Shown here one piece after another: positions 23,999-36,128 of a stretch of DNA of 64,000 nt (position 1 is its first letter; the number at the start of each line of letters is the position of its first letter). Location: contig CADCSX010000009.1 of the NCBI GenBank assembly GCA_902805475.1, positions 1,984,001-2,048,000 on the forward strand. The letters are read 5' to 3'. This DNA is from Entonaema liquescens. Taxonomy: Eukaryota > Ascomycota > Sordariomycetes > Xylariales > Xylariaceae. The notes under the pieces were generated by a model, which was not told the DNA's origin, did not search any database, and was given only the letters and a program-made list of their open reading frames with translations. The position numbers and the translations under genes were made by a program.

Positions 23999-24597
23999 TC
24001 CGATAGTATTCTTTAGAGGCAACAGCGTCAAAAGAGCATTTGATGTAGACATCTACCCTTCACCACGCTTTCCCCCTCCTCCCTCCCCTTTTGTACATAT
24101 TATAACCGAATCACCTTACATCAAAAATATAAACGCTCCTCTCCGGGGCTAAGATAGATGAAACAATTCGAAAAGAGAGATCATACCAAGCTTATCGTAT
24201 GGTTATCAGGTATTCGACCAAAACAGAACCAACGAAGTAAACGTTGGGATGCGAAAGGCCAAAATGATGAGTAGCATATAGTATTCCGCGGGCTATCATG
24301 TTACATCAAAGAGCTATTAATTCATCAATGGCCTATGACTTCCCGCTTTTACTCACGGCATTGAACATCCCCTCCTTGGGTCCATTATAAAACACATCCG
24401 TAAGAAAAGATGCCTTATCTCCATTTGCTAATAATCACCCTCCAAAATAGTACTTAGTATTGCATCAAATAGGAACTAGTGGTCGAACTATTATCAGGAG
24501 TGGAGATGAAGGTATAAATAGTCGGGTTTATAGATAGCGGGGTTGTATCGCGTGCTCGTCTTCCATCCTATATTCTGTTATATCCGAGTCAAAAGCG
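23999..24597. other. Intergenic, no gene seen
   Basis: 3' flank of SAM50 and promoter of the oxidase. Contains a C/T-rich tract at about 24,060-24,090 and no credible ORF. Confidence 0.55.
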
Positions 24598-26320
24598 ATG
24601 GCAGCACTCAGCCCCAAATCCAAAATCATCATCGTCGGTTCCGGCGTATTTGGAATTTCGACAGCACTATGGCTAGCAAGAACCGGCTACGAAGACGTAA
24701 CCGTCCTGGATATGCAGGACACCGCTTCGGCAGCCTACGATCCTCTATCGGGCATTGACTCGGCATCGGCTGACTTGAATAAGATAATTCGTTTCAGCTA
24801 CGGGTCCGAAATTGAGTACCAGCGTTTAGCTACTGAAGCCGCCGGCTTATGGGACGAATGGAATCGTGAAATTGCCGCGGTTCCTGCCGACGAGCTTCCG
24901 CAACGGCTGAGAGAAGGTGACAGGAAGCTTTGGTGGAACTCGGGTATGCTACGCATGAGCTCCGAAGATGAGCTGGGCGATTTCGAAACCAAGACACTGG
25001 AGAATATGTCCCGCGAGGGCATTAGGGAGTTCCAGTTCAGAAGCGATGATGAGGCAGGTAGGTAAATCTACAGCTTAAAATATATCCCCAAGAAGTGACA
25101 TTTCTAAATTTTACTCTTGCTCATAAAGATGTCGCCCGAGCAAAGGAGCAAGGTTGGGCGCACAAACTCGACCCATGCCGCCGCCAGGAGAGGTTCGGAA
25201 CACACAAAGCGGTTCTTGATTCTACTGCCGGCTTCGTCTATGCATACAAGAGTTGCGCCTGGGCACAGCATCTCGCGAGGCAGGCTGGTGTCAAGATGAT
25301 ACTCGATCCATTACGTGGTAAAGTGGTGGATATTACAACAAGAGATGATCGGCCGGTGGTACTCACCGCTGACGGCCTCGAACTACCTGCTGATCTAGTT
25401 GTCGTGGCCGGTGAGTGTTCCTTTCTAATAATTGGGGCATGAATTCCCTGCGATAAGGCCTTAGCTGACAAGTATCGGTTTTGTACAGGCGGTGGGTGGA
25501 CTCCATCTTTGGTTCCCGAAGTCCAAGGCCTTTTGGAGACAACAGCCGGTTCCGTAGCCAATATCCAGATCCCAAAGGATCAACCCGATCTTTGGGACCG
25601 ATTCGCCCCAGAGAACCAACCGGTGGTAACATGGGGTTCTCGGCAAGGCAAGGACGTTTATAGTCTCCCAAGAGATGAAAACGGGGTTTTTAAGATTGGT
25701 TGGCGAAGCACAAAGTCAGACTCTTCATTCTATTCGGCTCTATTTAAGCCAGTGTTGCAACTGATATTGACGTATTTATCAATAGATGGACGAACTTCCA
25801 AGACGTCGGCAGACGGCGAATATCAGTTCCCAAAACTGCACACATAACTGAGCAAAGGAGACCCGCATCCCGATCGATGCGCTTAATGGTATTAAAGGTC
25901 AGGAACCACGCAATTAGTGCTTATGGCTCTACGTTTATCTAGGCTATCCGTTAACACTTTATAGAGTTCATAACAGTCAACTTTCCCGAACTAGTCCCCC
26001 TAGGCATCTCATCCACCAGACTCTGCTGGTACACCGATAGCATTGACAATTCTTTTGTTGTCGATTTTGTGCCTGGGCGTCCTGGAGTGGCCGTCTGCTC
26101 CGGGGGTAGTGGCCATGGCTTCAAGTTCCTGCCCATCCTTGGCCGTGAAGTTGTCAAGATTTTGGAAGGCAAAGGGGAACAGACGGTGTACGGCCGGATG
26201 TGGAAGTGGAGAAGCAGCGCTGAGGCCAAGCGTAATGGGCTTGAGGAGGGCGAACAAGGTCCCAGGGTACTGTCGAAGCAGAAAATGGCTGAAGAGGGGG
26301 ATTTGCGATTTGCAGTCTGA
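24598..26320 (+). CDS. Fructosyl-amine (amadoriase-type) FAD oxidase, apparently frameshifted
   Basis: Exons read as 24598-25057, 25129-25410, 25489-25714, 25786-25897 and 25965-26320. The protein belongs to the DAO/MSOX-related flavin oxidases. The Rossmann motif VGSGVFGIST is at 13-22; later come NKIIRFSYG, AWAQHLARQAGV, VVAGGGWTPSLVP, FKIGWRSTKWTNFQDV, then TRLCWYTDS and CSGGSGHGFKFLPILG. The Cys of RLCWYTD is the usual covalent-FAD residue of this family. Substrate is probably a fructosyl amino acid. Exon 4 is 112 nt, one short of a frame-keeping length: the first part (ISVPKTAHITEQ) and the last part (IPIDALNGIK) are in different frames, with the shift between about 25,820 and 25,860. 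I found no splice choice that repairs it. Either an assembly error or a young pseudogene. The C-terminus (LRFAV) lacks a PTS1 tripeptide. Confidence 0.8.
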
Positions 26321-27161
26321 TAATGGTTGATATTAGGGTAAATAATCTATAGTTATATCCTAACATTTTCAAGTCTATAAAACCTCTTCCCGTTGAGTAC
26401 TACCTACGACTAATTTATTTTCCATTCTCCGAAAAAACAATTTGGGCTAACTCCTTCAAAGGTCAACATGCATAGAGAAAATGTATTGCTTCTCATTGAT
26501 TTAGTTAAGGCTTTGACTTATATCTGCTCTGAGATAACTCGCCACTATGTGCTCTTAGTTAATCGGCTTTATATACCTGGAAATCCAGTGTGTTCTAGTG
26601 TATCATCGGCGCTTAATCCCTGTAGCATTTCTGCCCGTCACAACCCCGTGAGAAGTCATTGGCGGTATTGATTCGTGAGGAGGAATGGCCCTAGTATGAT
26701 GCTTTTCTGTGATTGGCTAGAAACATATATATTCCAACCAATCCGGCCACTCAAGAGAGAGGAAAACCACGATCTGGGCCAACTCCCCGTAGAAATCGAT
26801 AGCAAGTATGGATTTACTGACATATCGTGATTATCGATTCGTTACATAAAATGTGGACTTTTTGGTCTACTAATCGACAGCGCGTATCCTAGTCAGACTT
26901 ATATCATACGGCCCTTGCACGACCGCAATTGGAGTGTGCCCCGGCTTCGTTCACAATCTGGACCGATAATTTGACGTGCCGTCACCAACCATGGTGGTGG
27001 TCATATTTCCATATCCGATGGCGATCGATGCCCCGGATGACTAGGGCCGGGCTATTCTTTGCCCACATGGTCTCCAGGTTTAAAAATGTCCGGCATGCCA
27101 ACATTTTCCTTCCAGTTATCTCTCGTTTCCGGTAGTCATCCTGCCGACTGGTCATCTCACG
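26321..27161. other. Intergenic, no gene seen
   Basis: Spacer between two plus-strand genes. Small ORFs here (26468-26671, 26929-27135) lack domains and overlap on opposite strands. Nothing else recognised. Confidence 0.5.
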
Positions 27162-28541
27162 ATGCATCCGGGACACCAGTTGGCGTATGCTATGTGGGCT
27201 ATGGCAGCCCTTTCTTTCGCTTTAGTAGCCCTTCGGTTATACACACGAATTCGAATCGTTAAGTTTATCGGCATAGAGGACTACATGTACGCATGTACCG
27301 GCGTATGTAAACCCCTTGAAGAGTATATTTGATTCCTATCTACACATATACATAATCTAACTCGATTTACATGATACAGGTCTTCTTCCTTTTATTCACT
27401 ATTTTCATACAAATCTCAGTCCGTTACGGGTTAGGTCAGAACTTCTGGACATTGACTATCGACGATACGGCGGACTCTATCTTTTGGACTTACGTGGCGA
27501 ATAGCTTTGCTATAATTGGGAATGCGATGGCCAAGCTATCGATGGGGTTGTTTCTACTTCGAGTAGTCCAGTCCAGATGGCACAAAATTGCACTATGGAC
27601 TGCTGTTGCCATCACCACTACCACATCCGTTATTCTCGTGATTATGTTATGGAACCAGACGACACCGATTAAAGCAAGTTGGGACCCGTTAAGGACCCCT
27701 GGGATATGGAATATCCAGATTCAACCACTAAGTGTTGGGCTTGGGGGTAAGGTCTAATATTTTGTGTGCTTTATTTTGTTCTTCTGGGACTGGAGTACTG
27801 ACAGTGACTCTAGTTTGGTCTAGTATTTGCGACTTTTTTTTCGCCATATTTCCCTGGCTGTTTATACGTTCTCTTCCTATGTCTCAACGCGAGAAAGTTA
27901 TGCTAGCGGGTGGCATGAGCCTTGGGGTAATGTAAGTCACTATTGTCTTGTCTCTTTATCACACCCTTTTTTTTTGTATTCGACTGGAAATGTGAGTGAT
28001 ATATCGGCATAAGCTGACTTCTATAGTGCTGGGGCTTGCGGCATTACCAGGACAGTAGTCTTATCCAAGCTAAATGTGTTCAACTATACACGTAAGTGGC
28101 ACTTATCAGTCAAGATGTCTTACAAGGTCCTGAAAAGAAAACTTAGTAAACTTTGTACCTTATTTTGCTTGGGCCGGTGCAGAAATTGCGGTGGCTATGG
28201 TTTGCATTGGTATTCCCACCCTACGCCCGCTATATCTTAAGACGAGAGGCCTTACAAGCGCGTATTCAAACAACTACCGAAGCAATAATACGAGCGAGTT
28301 ACCACGATATACAACTTACAAGCGCAAAACTCTTAAAAAAGGTTCCCGAGTTCAAGCTCGGGATTCAGGATATTCCCAAGCTTCTAATCTGACAAAACCA
28401 CCAGTAGCATATAGCAAAGCGAAGAGTAATAGTACGGACGATATGTTATTGGATAATCCTAGCCAGCAGGCCGGTGTGATATGGGTCAAGAACGAGATTC
28501 AAATTCAGGAAGATGTTGCAGAATGGCCCCTGCGCAACTAA
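27162..28541 (+). CDS. Fungal rhodopsin-fold 7-TM integral membrane protein
   Basis: Five exons, 27162-27302, 27380-27746, 27814-27931, 28027-28091 and 28147-28541, give 361 aa. All four introns are GT-AG, 55-95 nt. The start MHPGHQLAYAMWAMAALSFA leads directly into the first helix, followed by LRLYTRIRIVKFIGIEDYMY. Helices continue through VFFLLFTIFIQISVRYGLG, WTYVANSFAIIGNAMAKLS, ALWTAVAITTTTSVILVIML and FFFAIFPWLFIRSLPMSQRE. They end with FVPYFAWAGAEIAVAMVCIG followed by IPTLRPLYLK. This pattern, including WSSICD and CIGIPTLRPL, is the fungal rhodopsin-domain family (related to Pth11-like receptors but without a CFEM domain). The cytosolic tail of about 100 residues is Ser/Lys-rich. Ligand is unknown. 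Confidence 0.83.
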
Positions 28542-29784
28542 CACCAGATAATAATAGTTTTTAGATACGGTAACGTGTTTACCTGCTGACCCAAGTCAAT
28601 TTTATTAGATTTTGTTCTAGAACTGTAGGGAGATGTACAAATCATGAATCGCCGTGTGCAAGATGTCGGATCTAATATTAGATCTAAAAGTATAGGGTAC
28701 TACTACATATGGACCTATTTACAGAAGCCTGTGATTTAGTCCTTAGGTACCTACATGCAGCTAGGTATTTACCTAGGTACATGTATTCTTTGTCTTAGGT
28801 ACATGTGCCTGGGAATCTGTTAGGCACCGACTTACCGGACCTTGGCTGTCTAAAGGCAAGTACATCTGAACTACCGGGGAGCTGGGGTGCTTACGAGTTA
28901 ATGGGTACATGCATGAGGTGTAAGGTATGAGGTCACCGCAAGTGCTACGCTACCAGGCACATTATGTAGGGGAGCAACGGAAGCGCGGGGCAGGCAGGTA
29001 CCTTTTACTTAGATCCACAAAGATCTGAACAACGGCCGCTGACAGTTGTCAGTCAAAAGATATCAACCAATCTCAATTCGGAGTGGAAGTGAGAAAGAAA
29101 AAAAAAAGCTGGTAGCGTACCTAATCAAAAAAATTCTCGGACTTTTCATCCCCCGCCAAAGCTGCTTGGAGCTGCCCCCAAACTTCCTCCACCACCATCC
29201 GCCGTTTATCTCAGATAACCTGCCTATCCTAAAGGTAGGAACCGACAACTCACAGACATTAACCAGTCACTTCTTTTCCATTATCATCCTCCGGTTGATC
29301 CTCTTCTTCACCAACAACAAAAAAAAAACAATCTACTAATACCACTTCTCTTCATCCCGGTTCATTCACCTTGATATATTCTCTTGTTAACCCTTCTCCA
29401 CTATTGAACGGGTTCCAAGTTCTCTCATATCCCTCTTCTATATCTCCCCCCGCTACCTTTTCTTACTGCGCCAGCTCCGTGGATCGACCCTGGATAACGC
29501 CCCCAGATCGATTCTGGCATGGTGTAATTAACCCTCATGTCATCTTTGAGCTCCGGCTGAGTCGCAATCTTCCGGGTTTGGTTCTATGGCCACGTTCGAG
29601 TGCCTAATACCCTGCTCATCCCACCACGTACACCCCGGACCTCCTGCGCTCACCAGTTTTATCTAATCCCTACGCTTCCGTCTTCTCCCAACCTGTGGGT
29701 TTCTTCCTCCGAATCGCCTCCGATTGTCGATAGCAGTCCATCGTCGACCAAAGGCTGGCGAGAACTTAGACATATCTCTTCATT
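28542..29784. other. Intergenic and long leader of the following gene
   Basis: Contains a dense cluster of TAGGTACCTA-type motifs at 28,740-28,805 and another near 28,996. From about 29,130 the plus strand becomes C/T-rich (for example 29,335-29,480), as in fungal core promoters and leaders. Short ORFs at 29,046-29,857 are not supported. Confidence 0.5.
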
Positions 29785-32373
29785 ATGGCACCACAGAAGA
29801 GCCAGGCCAAACCAGGAAAGGCCGTTCCTAGCCATGCGAAGAAACCGTCGTCAGTAGCTGTTCCGACTCGACCCGTTGTGCTACCTGCTATTCCTCTTCC
29901 TATGATTCCTAAGCAATCTAGCAAGTTGAACAAGCGTGTCCCGAATGCATCTTCGTCTAACGGCATCCCCGCTTCATCCCTTGAGGCTGCTCTGGTCGAT
30001 CATGCTGACCATGTTCCCATCTCTGACAATACGAAAGTTTCTCAGTTAGCCAAGACCTCTGACGATCATGTCAACGGCTCCAATGTGGAGAAGCCCGAAC
30101 ACGCCACCAACTCAGTCAGCCTTAGCAACGGTATGCATAATGACGATAACAAGGATTATAATACCCCTCTGCCCGTAAACGGCGTCAACGGTGTCCGCGA
30201 CGTTGGTGTAAACGGAACGAGCAATGGTACTCATCATGCGCCCACCTCTGCGACCTTTGCGCCAGACGCCGAATCTAGTGCTGGATCTAGATCCGTCTCC
30301 GCCTCGGCCTCCGCTTCGGCGAATGACAATACCAACCAAGGTAACCCACACCTGGAGTCAATACCCTCTCATTCCGACTTCAAACTCTTACAGCTCATAG
30401 GCGCCCACGATGGACCTGGACGTGTTTCGCAGCCCCAATCTGCAACCTCGCCTACCATTCTCTCCGACCAACAGCTACCTTTTCATCATCTAGCTAAACA
30501 TCCGTCGACCCACCCTCTTCAGCATCAGCTATCTACCGACCAGCTTCCCGATCCTGCGAGCCTCCACGGACCGCCCCACGTACACCACTACCAGCACCAT
30601 CCTCATATGAGTAATGGTGGAGGCGTCGTCTTTGGCGGATTTGCTGGTTCTCATACTTCATCACCAGCGCCTCCGCCCAATGGTTTTATGCCACCTCCGC
30701 TTCCGCCCGTACCTATCGACGGTGAGAACCACATTCGCCCGCAGCCGAACGGTCGTCACCATGCACCTTCCGGAAGTAACGGCTTTCCCGGCCCTATCAA
30801 TACCCAATTTCGACCAGATATGGGACCCGTGTCTAGCATTGATACTTACGGACAGGTGCCGGCTCCTATTCCCCACCCTGCGTTTGATCCGTTCTCGCCC
30901 ACTGTTGGCCGCTTTGGTATGTCGACTCCCCACAGCCTCCACGGCTCTCACGCCTCGGGTGAACCGAATGGTGTCGAAAACGGAGTTATCCCGCCCTATC
31001 ATCCGAATGGGATTCCGTACGGTAATCACGCTCATCATGAGCCTCATGTCGGTCACCCGCATCCTGCTCCTCACTTCCCGCCCTTCATACCCCCCGAGGC
31101 TTTCAGTCGTCACCTCAGCTTCATCGATGAAGGTTTGAGAGACAGCATCATGTACTTCCAGGACCAATTTGATAGCAACGAACTTACCGATTGCGTTTTG
31201 GAGCTCGTGTCTACCAGATGTCTTCATCACCCTGTCAAGATCACCGGTCACAAACTCATTCTAGCCCGCAGCCCAGCGCTCAAGCATCACATCATGGCCG
31301 CCCGTGCTACAGATTTGGGCTCCCACACTATCACGGTCGAGTCGGACGACCCGTATTTGCGTTCTGATGCATGGTGGAGTGCCGTACGACGCCTGTATCT
31401 TTACCCACTGCTTAACCCCGCCATGATGGCTGATGCGGCCAGCGGCTTGCACTTCGCCGACGGTAAGGCCGATCGGTTCGAATTCTGCTTAGGCTACGCC
31501 GCAGCAGGTCATCTCCTACATATGCCTGACGTATTTATGCGTGGCTTACAGATGACTGCCGATTTCATCACTTGGGATACCGTTGAAAAGGCACTAGGCT
31601 TTATCTTTGAAGGCACCACACAAAGACACGTCAACTACGACAACGATCAAGACGTCGAGCTCGATTTTGGATATGGCCCAAATGTTAGGTTCCTCTTACA
31701 AGCCACGATGAACTTCCTTATCAATGCATTCCCGTCGAACTTTGAACTTGACCACTCAGCTGCCGACCCGCCGAAGCTAGCTCGGATCCCGGCGACACCT
31801 GCTATCGCAACTTCGCCTACGGGTAGTATGGCACCTACAATTGCTAGAGGCACGAATATGCGTGGCAACATGAAGCCTAACCGCCTATCCAGCATCAAGT
31901 TTGGCGACCTACCAGCTGCTTTGCCTGAGGATGGCGCACCCCTTTCGCGTGGCCCCTCCAAATGTTCCCCGGTTCTCTCCCGCATCTTACTGAATTTACC
32001 TTTTCAAGAGCTCCGCGTTGTGCTTGCCTCCGAGAGTGATGGTGCCTCGGGATGGAACACTGCTCAAGACCGGTACCACGCGGTTGCTGAGGTTGTAGCC
32101 GAGAGAGAGGCGAGACGCATGCGTGCAGTCGAGGCAGTCCGCGCTGGTGTTGTTCCCAGCTCCCAGGAAATCCAGCAACGACTATCGGCACAGCGTCGCT
32201 ATGCCATTGTTGAGCCCTGGGATGTTCTAAATTGGCAGGAAGAAGTCGTCCAACCGAGAGGCGCTGAAGTGCCCCAAATTATACGCAGATGGGTGCCTCA
32301 GTTCTCTGACGTCTCAGGGGCGCTGCATCAAATGCCGCCCCAGCAGTATAGTGTCCCCGATTCTATGGTTTAG
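29785..32373 (+). CDS. Long disordered protein with a BTB-like domain
   Basis: Single-exon ORF of 862 aa. The first ~440 residues are low complexity: Pro, Ser, His and Asn-rich with repeated NG and HHP-type runs, probably disordered. A folded segment starts near residue 447 (LRDSIMYFQDQFDSNELTDCVLEL) and continues with VKITGHKLILARSPALKHHIMAA, a BTB-type core with the H-x-x-I-L-A-R-S-P motif. A helical region follows (WWSAVRRLYLYPLL, FCLGYAAAGHLLHMPDVFMRG, ITWDTVEKALGFIFEG), then a C-terminal block rich in RLS-type sites and KFGDLPAALPEDG. It resembles a conserved Pezizomycotina protein of unknown role; I give no symbol. Start at 29785 is the first in-frame ATG after a C/T-rich leader. Confidence 0.78.
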   Translation: MAPQKSQAKPGKAVPSHAKKPSSVAVPTRPVVLPAIPLPMIPKQSSKLNKRVPNASSSNGIPASSLEAALVDHADHVPISDNTKVSQLAKTSDDHVNGSNVEKPEHATNSVSLSNGMHNDDNKDYNTPLPVNGVNGVRDVGVNGTSNGTHHAPTSATFAPDAESSAGSRSVSASASASANDNTNQGNPHLESIPSHSDFKLLQLIGAHDGPGRVSQPQSATSPTILSDQQLPFHHLAKHPSTHPLQHQLSTDQLPDPASLHGPPHVHHYQHHPHMSNGGGVVFGGFAGSHTSSPAPPPNGFMPPPLPPVPIDGENHIRPQPNGRHHAPSGSNGFPGPINTQFRPDMGPVSSIDTYGQVPAPIPHPAFDPFSPTVGRFGMSTPHSLHGSHASGEPNGVENGVIPPYHPNGIPYGNHAHHEPHVGHPHPAPHFPPFIPPEAFSRHLSFIDEGLRDSIMYFQDQFDSNELTDCVLELVSTRCLHHPVKITGHKLILARSPALKHHIMAARATDLGSHTITVESDDPYLRSDAWWSAVRRLYLYPLLNPAMMADAASGLHFADGKADRFEFCLGYAAAGHLLHMPDVFMRGLQMTADFITWDTVEKALGFIFEGTTQRHVNYDNDQDVELDFGYGPNVRFLLQATMNFLINAFPSNFELDHSAADPPKLARIPATPAIATSPTGSMAPTIARGTNMRGNMKPNRLSSIKFGDLPAALPEDGAPLSRGPSKCSPVLSRILLNLPFQELRVVLASESDGASGWNTAQDRYHAVAEVVAEREARRMRAVEAVRAGVVPSSQEIQQRLSAQRRYAIVEPWDVLNWQEEVVQPRGAEVPQIIRRWVPQFSDVSGALHQMPPQQYSVPDSMV

Positions 32374-34265
32374 CTGACCGATTGGCACACTATGCGGCAG
32401 GCTCACGAGTGAATGACAGTGTATGTTGGTACGGGATGAATGAGGTTTCCTACGTTACATGACAAAACAACTTTCTGGTATTGACTTTTTTTCGGTTTGG
32501 TCCTTCGTCGGCATTGCGGTTGGTGTTTATTGGTGTATGATTTCCGCCCTTTCTTCATGGACATACTTAGACCAAGGATGGGCCGGGGGACTTGGCATCA
32601 CATCCACATGCGTACCCAACGATCTCGGCCACTTTGGTCCAACGGCATAACGAGGTTTCATTAAAAAAAAGAATTTTCGCCTCGTCGAGATGGTTACGAA
32701 CGTCCTGCGGGCGCAGGCAATCGGATGAGAGGGGAGTGAAAGTTGTTAGACAGTACAGGATTAAGGACGGCAAAGATCGGATTGAGCAAAAAAAAAAAAT
32801 CGGCATTCTTCACATAATACCCTATTCCCTACTTGCAGATGGATGTTTCTGCAGTGTTGGTTCGAGCATGGTGTCATAAGCCCCGGAGTTTGGCGGATTG
32901 CGGGTAGATACACATTTGTCTATCCCGAGGGAAATGCTTTAGTTAGGTTTGATTCATAGACCTGTTACTTAGGGTACACAATTACGATGAACGGTGTCGA
33001 GATTTGCGGCGCAGCTGAGCGCGGATTAAGGATAGGCTGGAGGGGGATTGACCCTTTTCTTGAGAGGGTCTTCAAATAGCCTTAGATCAACCAAAAGTGA
33101 TTTTTACCTGTATAACTTTGTTTTTGATACCAATGTTGGTGGCGTTTGCGACTGTACTTTTAATAGGAGCCTATACCATTTATAGGATAATAACTCTCAT
33201 AAGCCTACAGAAGCTTATTCTAATATCGTATGCTAATTGTCTTGTTAAATTCCATGGGGATTGGTTTTGGTAGGTATACAGAGTCATATCGTCCCATACA
33301 ATGTAAGTCAAGCAACATTGCCATTTCGTTTTGTTTACATGCAAAAATAAGAAGACACAGTCATGAGTCAGTCCACGACTTTTATCAAGTTATCAATTGG
33401 TCATTTATGTGTTAATAGTTACCTCATAGTCATATATTCCGATATCAAAATAGGAGGTTAGTTAATGGGTCCAAGTTAAAGCTGTGGTTTCATTAGTCGA
33501 TAGCGCATTTTCTATCGGTCTCTCCATACATATTAGTGCTTCTCCTCGCGCGGGGAAGTCCAAGAAGTTCAAGGGCCTTATGGACCCTAAGGGGATTTAG
33601 TCTAGACCATGACGTCGTATTTCGGATGGGCGAAGGGATCTTTTAGCCAATTGAGAGATGGAAGAACCCCTGCTTGGTGATCTGCAAGTTCAAGCTATCC
33701 GCTCCTTGTAAAATGTAGAGGCTCCGAGGGTTCAAGCTTTTCCTATCCGCGTGCTGCTGTACCGAGATTAACCACATCTAGTAACTATACGCTGATGTGA
33801 CCCACCGACGTTGGCAAGCGGCTAGACAAAGAGAATAATGTAATACGATCGGAGGAAGGATGCTGATAAGAGAGGTCTGAAGACTATGGACTAACGCAGG
33901 GGCGGGAGAGTTGTAAACTTAGATTGTTGGTGATCTGCTAGATCTTGTTCCTTTTCTTTCCTTCTCTTCTCTTTACTCTCCTTTCAATTTTGGTCCTTTC
34001 TTTCTTCTTTCTTCTCGTCAGCTCGAGTAATATAGCAGCATACGCCGCTTATAGGACGGCTTATGGTATGATCATAACTTAACAAGTCAAAGACCTAACT
34101 TACCTACATATACTTACACGACGCGCCCATACGGTAATCTTCGGCTATAACTACATGACATAGCTGACTCGGATGTTCTTATTGTCGGGGCTGATCGAGT
34201 AGAAGAGAAGAGTAAGGGAGAAGAGACGAGGGGACGCAAACAATATCACAATAACAGCAGCAATA
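32374..34265. other. Long intergenic region, no gene seen
   Basis: About 1.9 kb without a credible gene. Small ORFs (32459-32650, 32592-32879, 33230-33415) show no protein signature. A purine-rich stretch precedes 34,266. The only distinct element is the pyrimidine tract at 33,946-34,020. Confidence 0.55.
33946..34020 (+). promoter_or_regulatory. Pyrimidine-rich tract upstream of the permease
   Basis: About 75 bases that are nearly all C and T on the plus strand (for example CTTTTCTTTCCTTCTCTTCT). CT-rich boxes commonly mark core promoters in filamentous fungi, just upstream of transcription starts. It lies about 245-320 bp before the permease ATG. The functional assignment is inferred. Confidence 0.4.
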
Positions 34266-36128
34266 ATGGACGAAATCAAACAAGTCCAACCCCAGCGGCG
34301 CAGCAGCGCGAATAACAGTATTGTTCTTCAAGATGATGCCATTGCATTGGCACATCTAGGGCACAAACAAGAACTGAAGCGTAACTTTTCTATGATTTCC
34401 ATGTTAGGACTTGCCTTTGCTATCCTTAACACCTGGACCGCCCTCGCCGCCTCCATCACCCTAGCCTTACCCTCCGGCGGCCCCAGCGCCGTCGTCTGGG
34501 GCCTCCTCGTTGCGGGAGTATGCAACTTGTGCCTTGCCGCCTCCCTTGCCGAGTTCCTTTCCGCGTGGCCGACGGCCGGAGGGCAATACCACTGGGCGGC
34601 CATTGTCTCTTGGCGAAAATGGAGCCGGGGTATCAGCTATGCGACAGGTTGGATCAACGTCAGCGGCTGGGTTGCGCTGACAGCTACGGGAGGCTTGCTT
34701 GGCAGCACGTTTATCATAAATATCATTGCGCTGCTACACTCGGACTATGAAGCAGAGTCCTGGCATCAGTTCCTCATCTATATCGGATTCACGCTGATCT
34801 CGCTCTGCATCAATGCCTTCTCGACGAGACTGTTGCCGCTGTTCACTAAGGCGGCTTTCTTCTGGAGCCTAACGGGGTTTGTGGTAATCAGCATCACCAT
34901 ATTGGCTTGCTCGGCACCCGAATACCAGAGCGGCAAGTTCGTGTACGGCGAGTTTATAAACGAGGTTGGTTGGCCCGATGGCATGGCCTGGTTGCTGGGA
35001 TTACTGCAGGGCGCCTTCGCACTCACGGGTTTTGACGCTGTGGCGCATATGATTGAGGAAATCCCACAACCGCAAGTGAGAGGCCCGCGTATCATGCTAG
35101 CTTGCATTGGTATTGGTAGTATGTAATATGAGGCTTCCCCTTTCTAACCGACCTATCAGAAGAACCAATTCTCTTCGGATGGACCGGTTAGAAGATGCTG
35201 TTTTCAAAAAGTATACTAACATATGATATTATAGTGATAACTGGCTTCATATTCTTGAGCTGCCTGCTCTTCTGCGTCAACGATATTGAAGCGGTAATCG
35301 AATCAAGCGCAGGGCCCTTGCTCCAGATATTCATGGACGCGACACGCAATCCAGCAGGCAGCGTGTGCCTGCTCATGTTCCCGCTTGTGTGCATGTTGTT
35401 CACGAGCACAACGTTGATGACGACAAGTAGCCGCATGTCGTACGCATTTGCGAGAGATCGTGGACTCCCTTTCAGCAGTGTCTTTGCGCAAGTGCATCCG
35501 CAGTTGGATGTTCCCCTCAACGCGCTATTGTGGACTGCTGCTTGGGTAGTGGTATTCGGGTGTATCTTCCTCGGCTCTTCTAGCACATTCAACGCCATCA
35601 CGTCGGCTTCCGTTGTTGCCCTCGGCGTTACGTACGCCATTCCACCGTTCATCAATGTGCTCCGCGGCCGAAGAATGTTACCGGAAAAGCGAGCGTTCAA
35701 ACTGCCGGGAGTTATAGGCTGGATTTTGAACCTGGTGAGTTTCTTCCGTGGCGCTTCTCGCACATACTTGCCTTTTCATGTCTTTCTATAGCTGCTTGGT
35801 TCTTAACATATCTGATTCTATGAAAATGATTGACTACGGAAACTAACACACGTAAAATGAACAGGTCGGCATAGGTTGGACGATCTTGACGACGGTGCTG
35901 TTCGTCTTCCCGCCCGAATTACCCGTCACGAGCGAAAACATGAATTACTGTATTGTTGCGTTTGGTGTGATCTTGTTGATCTCCGTAGTTACCTGGATAT
36001 TCGATGGCCGAAAGAATTACACGGGGCCTCATGTAGATGTAGAAGGATTAGAAGGAAAGGTAGAGGGCGTAGAAGCCGTGCTTGAACATCCGAGTGATGC
36101 CAGCGATAAGTCTAAGGGTGTATCTTAG
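34266..36128 (+). CDS. APC-family amino acid/GABA-type permease
   Basis: Three exons, 34266-35118, 35235-35734 and 35865-36128, give 538 aa; introns are 116 and 130 nt. The N-terminus is hydrophilic, then LGHKQELKRNFSMISMLGLAFAILNTWTAL opens the first helix, the typical start of the fungal GABA/choline permease (Uga4/Hnm1) branch. Further helix motifs are LPSGGPSAVVWGLLVAGVC, AEFLSAWPTAGGQYHWAA, ISYATGWINVSGWVAL, FALTGFDAVAHMIEEIPQPQ with the conserved Glu, TSTTLMTTSSRMSYAFARDRGLPF and LWTAAWVVVFG. Twelve helices are expected. Transport of GABA, choline or another amino compound is plausible; the exact substrate cannot be told. Plasma membrane. The gene is intact. Confidence 0.9.

Noticed and set aside
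30614..31251. Long ORFs overlapping the 862-aa protein (+ and -)
   Set aside because: Shadow frames of the GC-rich coding sequence; the main frame carries the BTB-like core.
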